A DNA stretch of 23,581 bases. It comes from Verrucomicrobiota bacterium (lineage in GTDB: Bacteria > Verrucomicrobiota > Verrucomicrobiia > Opitutales > Opitutaceae). The notes beneath the pieces were generated by a model, which was given only the letters and a program-made list of their open reading frames with translations, did not search any database and was not told where the DNA came from. Shown piece after piece: positions 23,533-23,581 of the stretch (position 1 is its first letter; the number at the start of each line of letters is the position of its first letter). Position numbers and translations under genes: made by a program. The stretch lies in contig JAEZDN010000018.1 of the NCBI GenBank assembly GCA_023433275.1, positions 1-23,581 on the forward strand, written 5' to 3'.

Positions 23533-23581
23533 TCACGATGTCGCCCGGTCCGCCCGCCCCCTTCGCACCGCGCCCCCGGAA
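23533..23581 (-). CDS. Possible 3' end of an upstream gene (partial)
   Basis: On the minus strand one frame runs from the window edge to TGA at 23535-23533 and overlaps a GTG (GTGA). Only 15 residues are visible (SGGAVRRGRADRATS), so this may be the end of a gene that precedes dCMP deaminase in an operon or simply chance. Confidence 0.25.
   Translation of the reverse strand, partial: SGGAVRRGRADRATS

Overview
This is a GC-rich bacterial chromosome segment (no rRNA, tRNA, phage or CRISPR seen) carrying mostly housekeeping genes. The gene set and the style of the proteins and intergenic repeats suggest a verrucomicrobial genome, most likely Opitutaceae-like. That assignment is inference from family resemblance, not from a marker gene. 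Many starts lack a clear Shine-Dalgarno sequence, and GTG starts are common.

Layout, left to right. priA (-) is divergent from a Fur-family regulator (+). Two TPR proteins follow, then scpA, a small overlapping conserved-looking gene, and trxA with a strong terminator (all +). After a repeat-filled gap come a membrane protein and menA (-). After a second repeat-filled gap lies a minus-strand run that reads, in transcription order, acylphosphatase, ABC ATPase, ABC permease and a membrane-anchored TPR-like protein. Upstream of it is a secreted M49 (DPP III) peptidase. A 400-bp gap with a perfect 25-bp palindrome separates the peptidase from an acidic protein of unknown function (+), which converges on uvrB (-). 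A Glu/Leu-type dehydrogenase (+) is divergent from uvrB. Next are a degenerate REP-associated (Y1/HUH) transposase-like protein (-), a Na+/H+ antiporter (-) and a SerB-like phosphatase (-). A 690-bp repeat-only gap follows, then the zinc-independent ribosomal protein pair bL36/bL31 type B, an AlgH/YqgE protein and dCMP deaminase (all -).

The least ordinary content is between and beside the genes. At least six intergenic hairpins carry a GTAG (or GGAG/GCAG) tetranucleotide directly at the foot of the stem, the layout of REP elements mobilised by RAYT transposases. One forms an inverted pair (BIME-like), and two sit at the end of the same 93-bp dispersed unit (82/93 identical). The window also encodes a RAYT-like protein in which both HUH histidines and the catalytic tyrosine appear to be replaced, suggesting a domesticated or dead relative. 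Two perfect palindromes (13661-13685 and 22295-22312) are good operator candidates. The second lies at the promoter of the zinc-independent bL36-bL31 pair, where a Zur-type operator would be expected.
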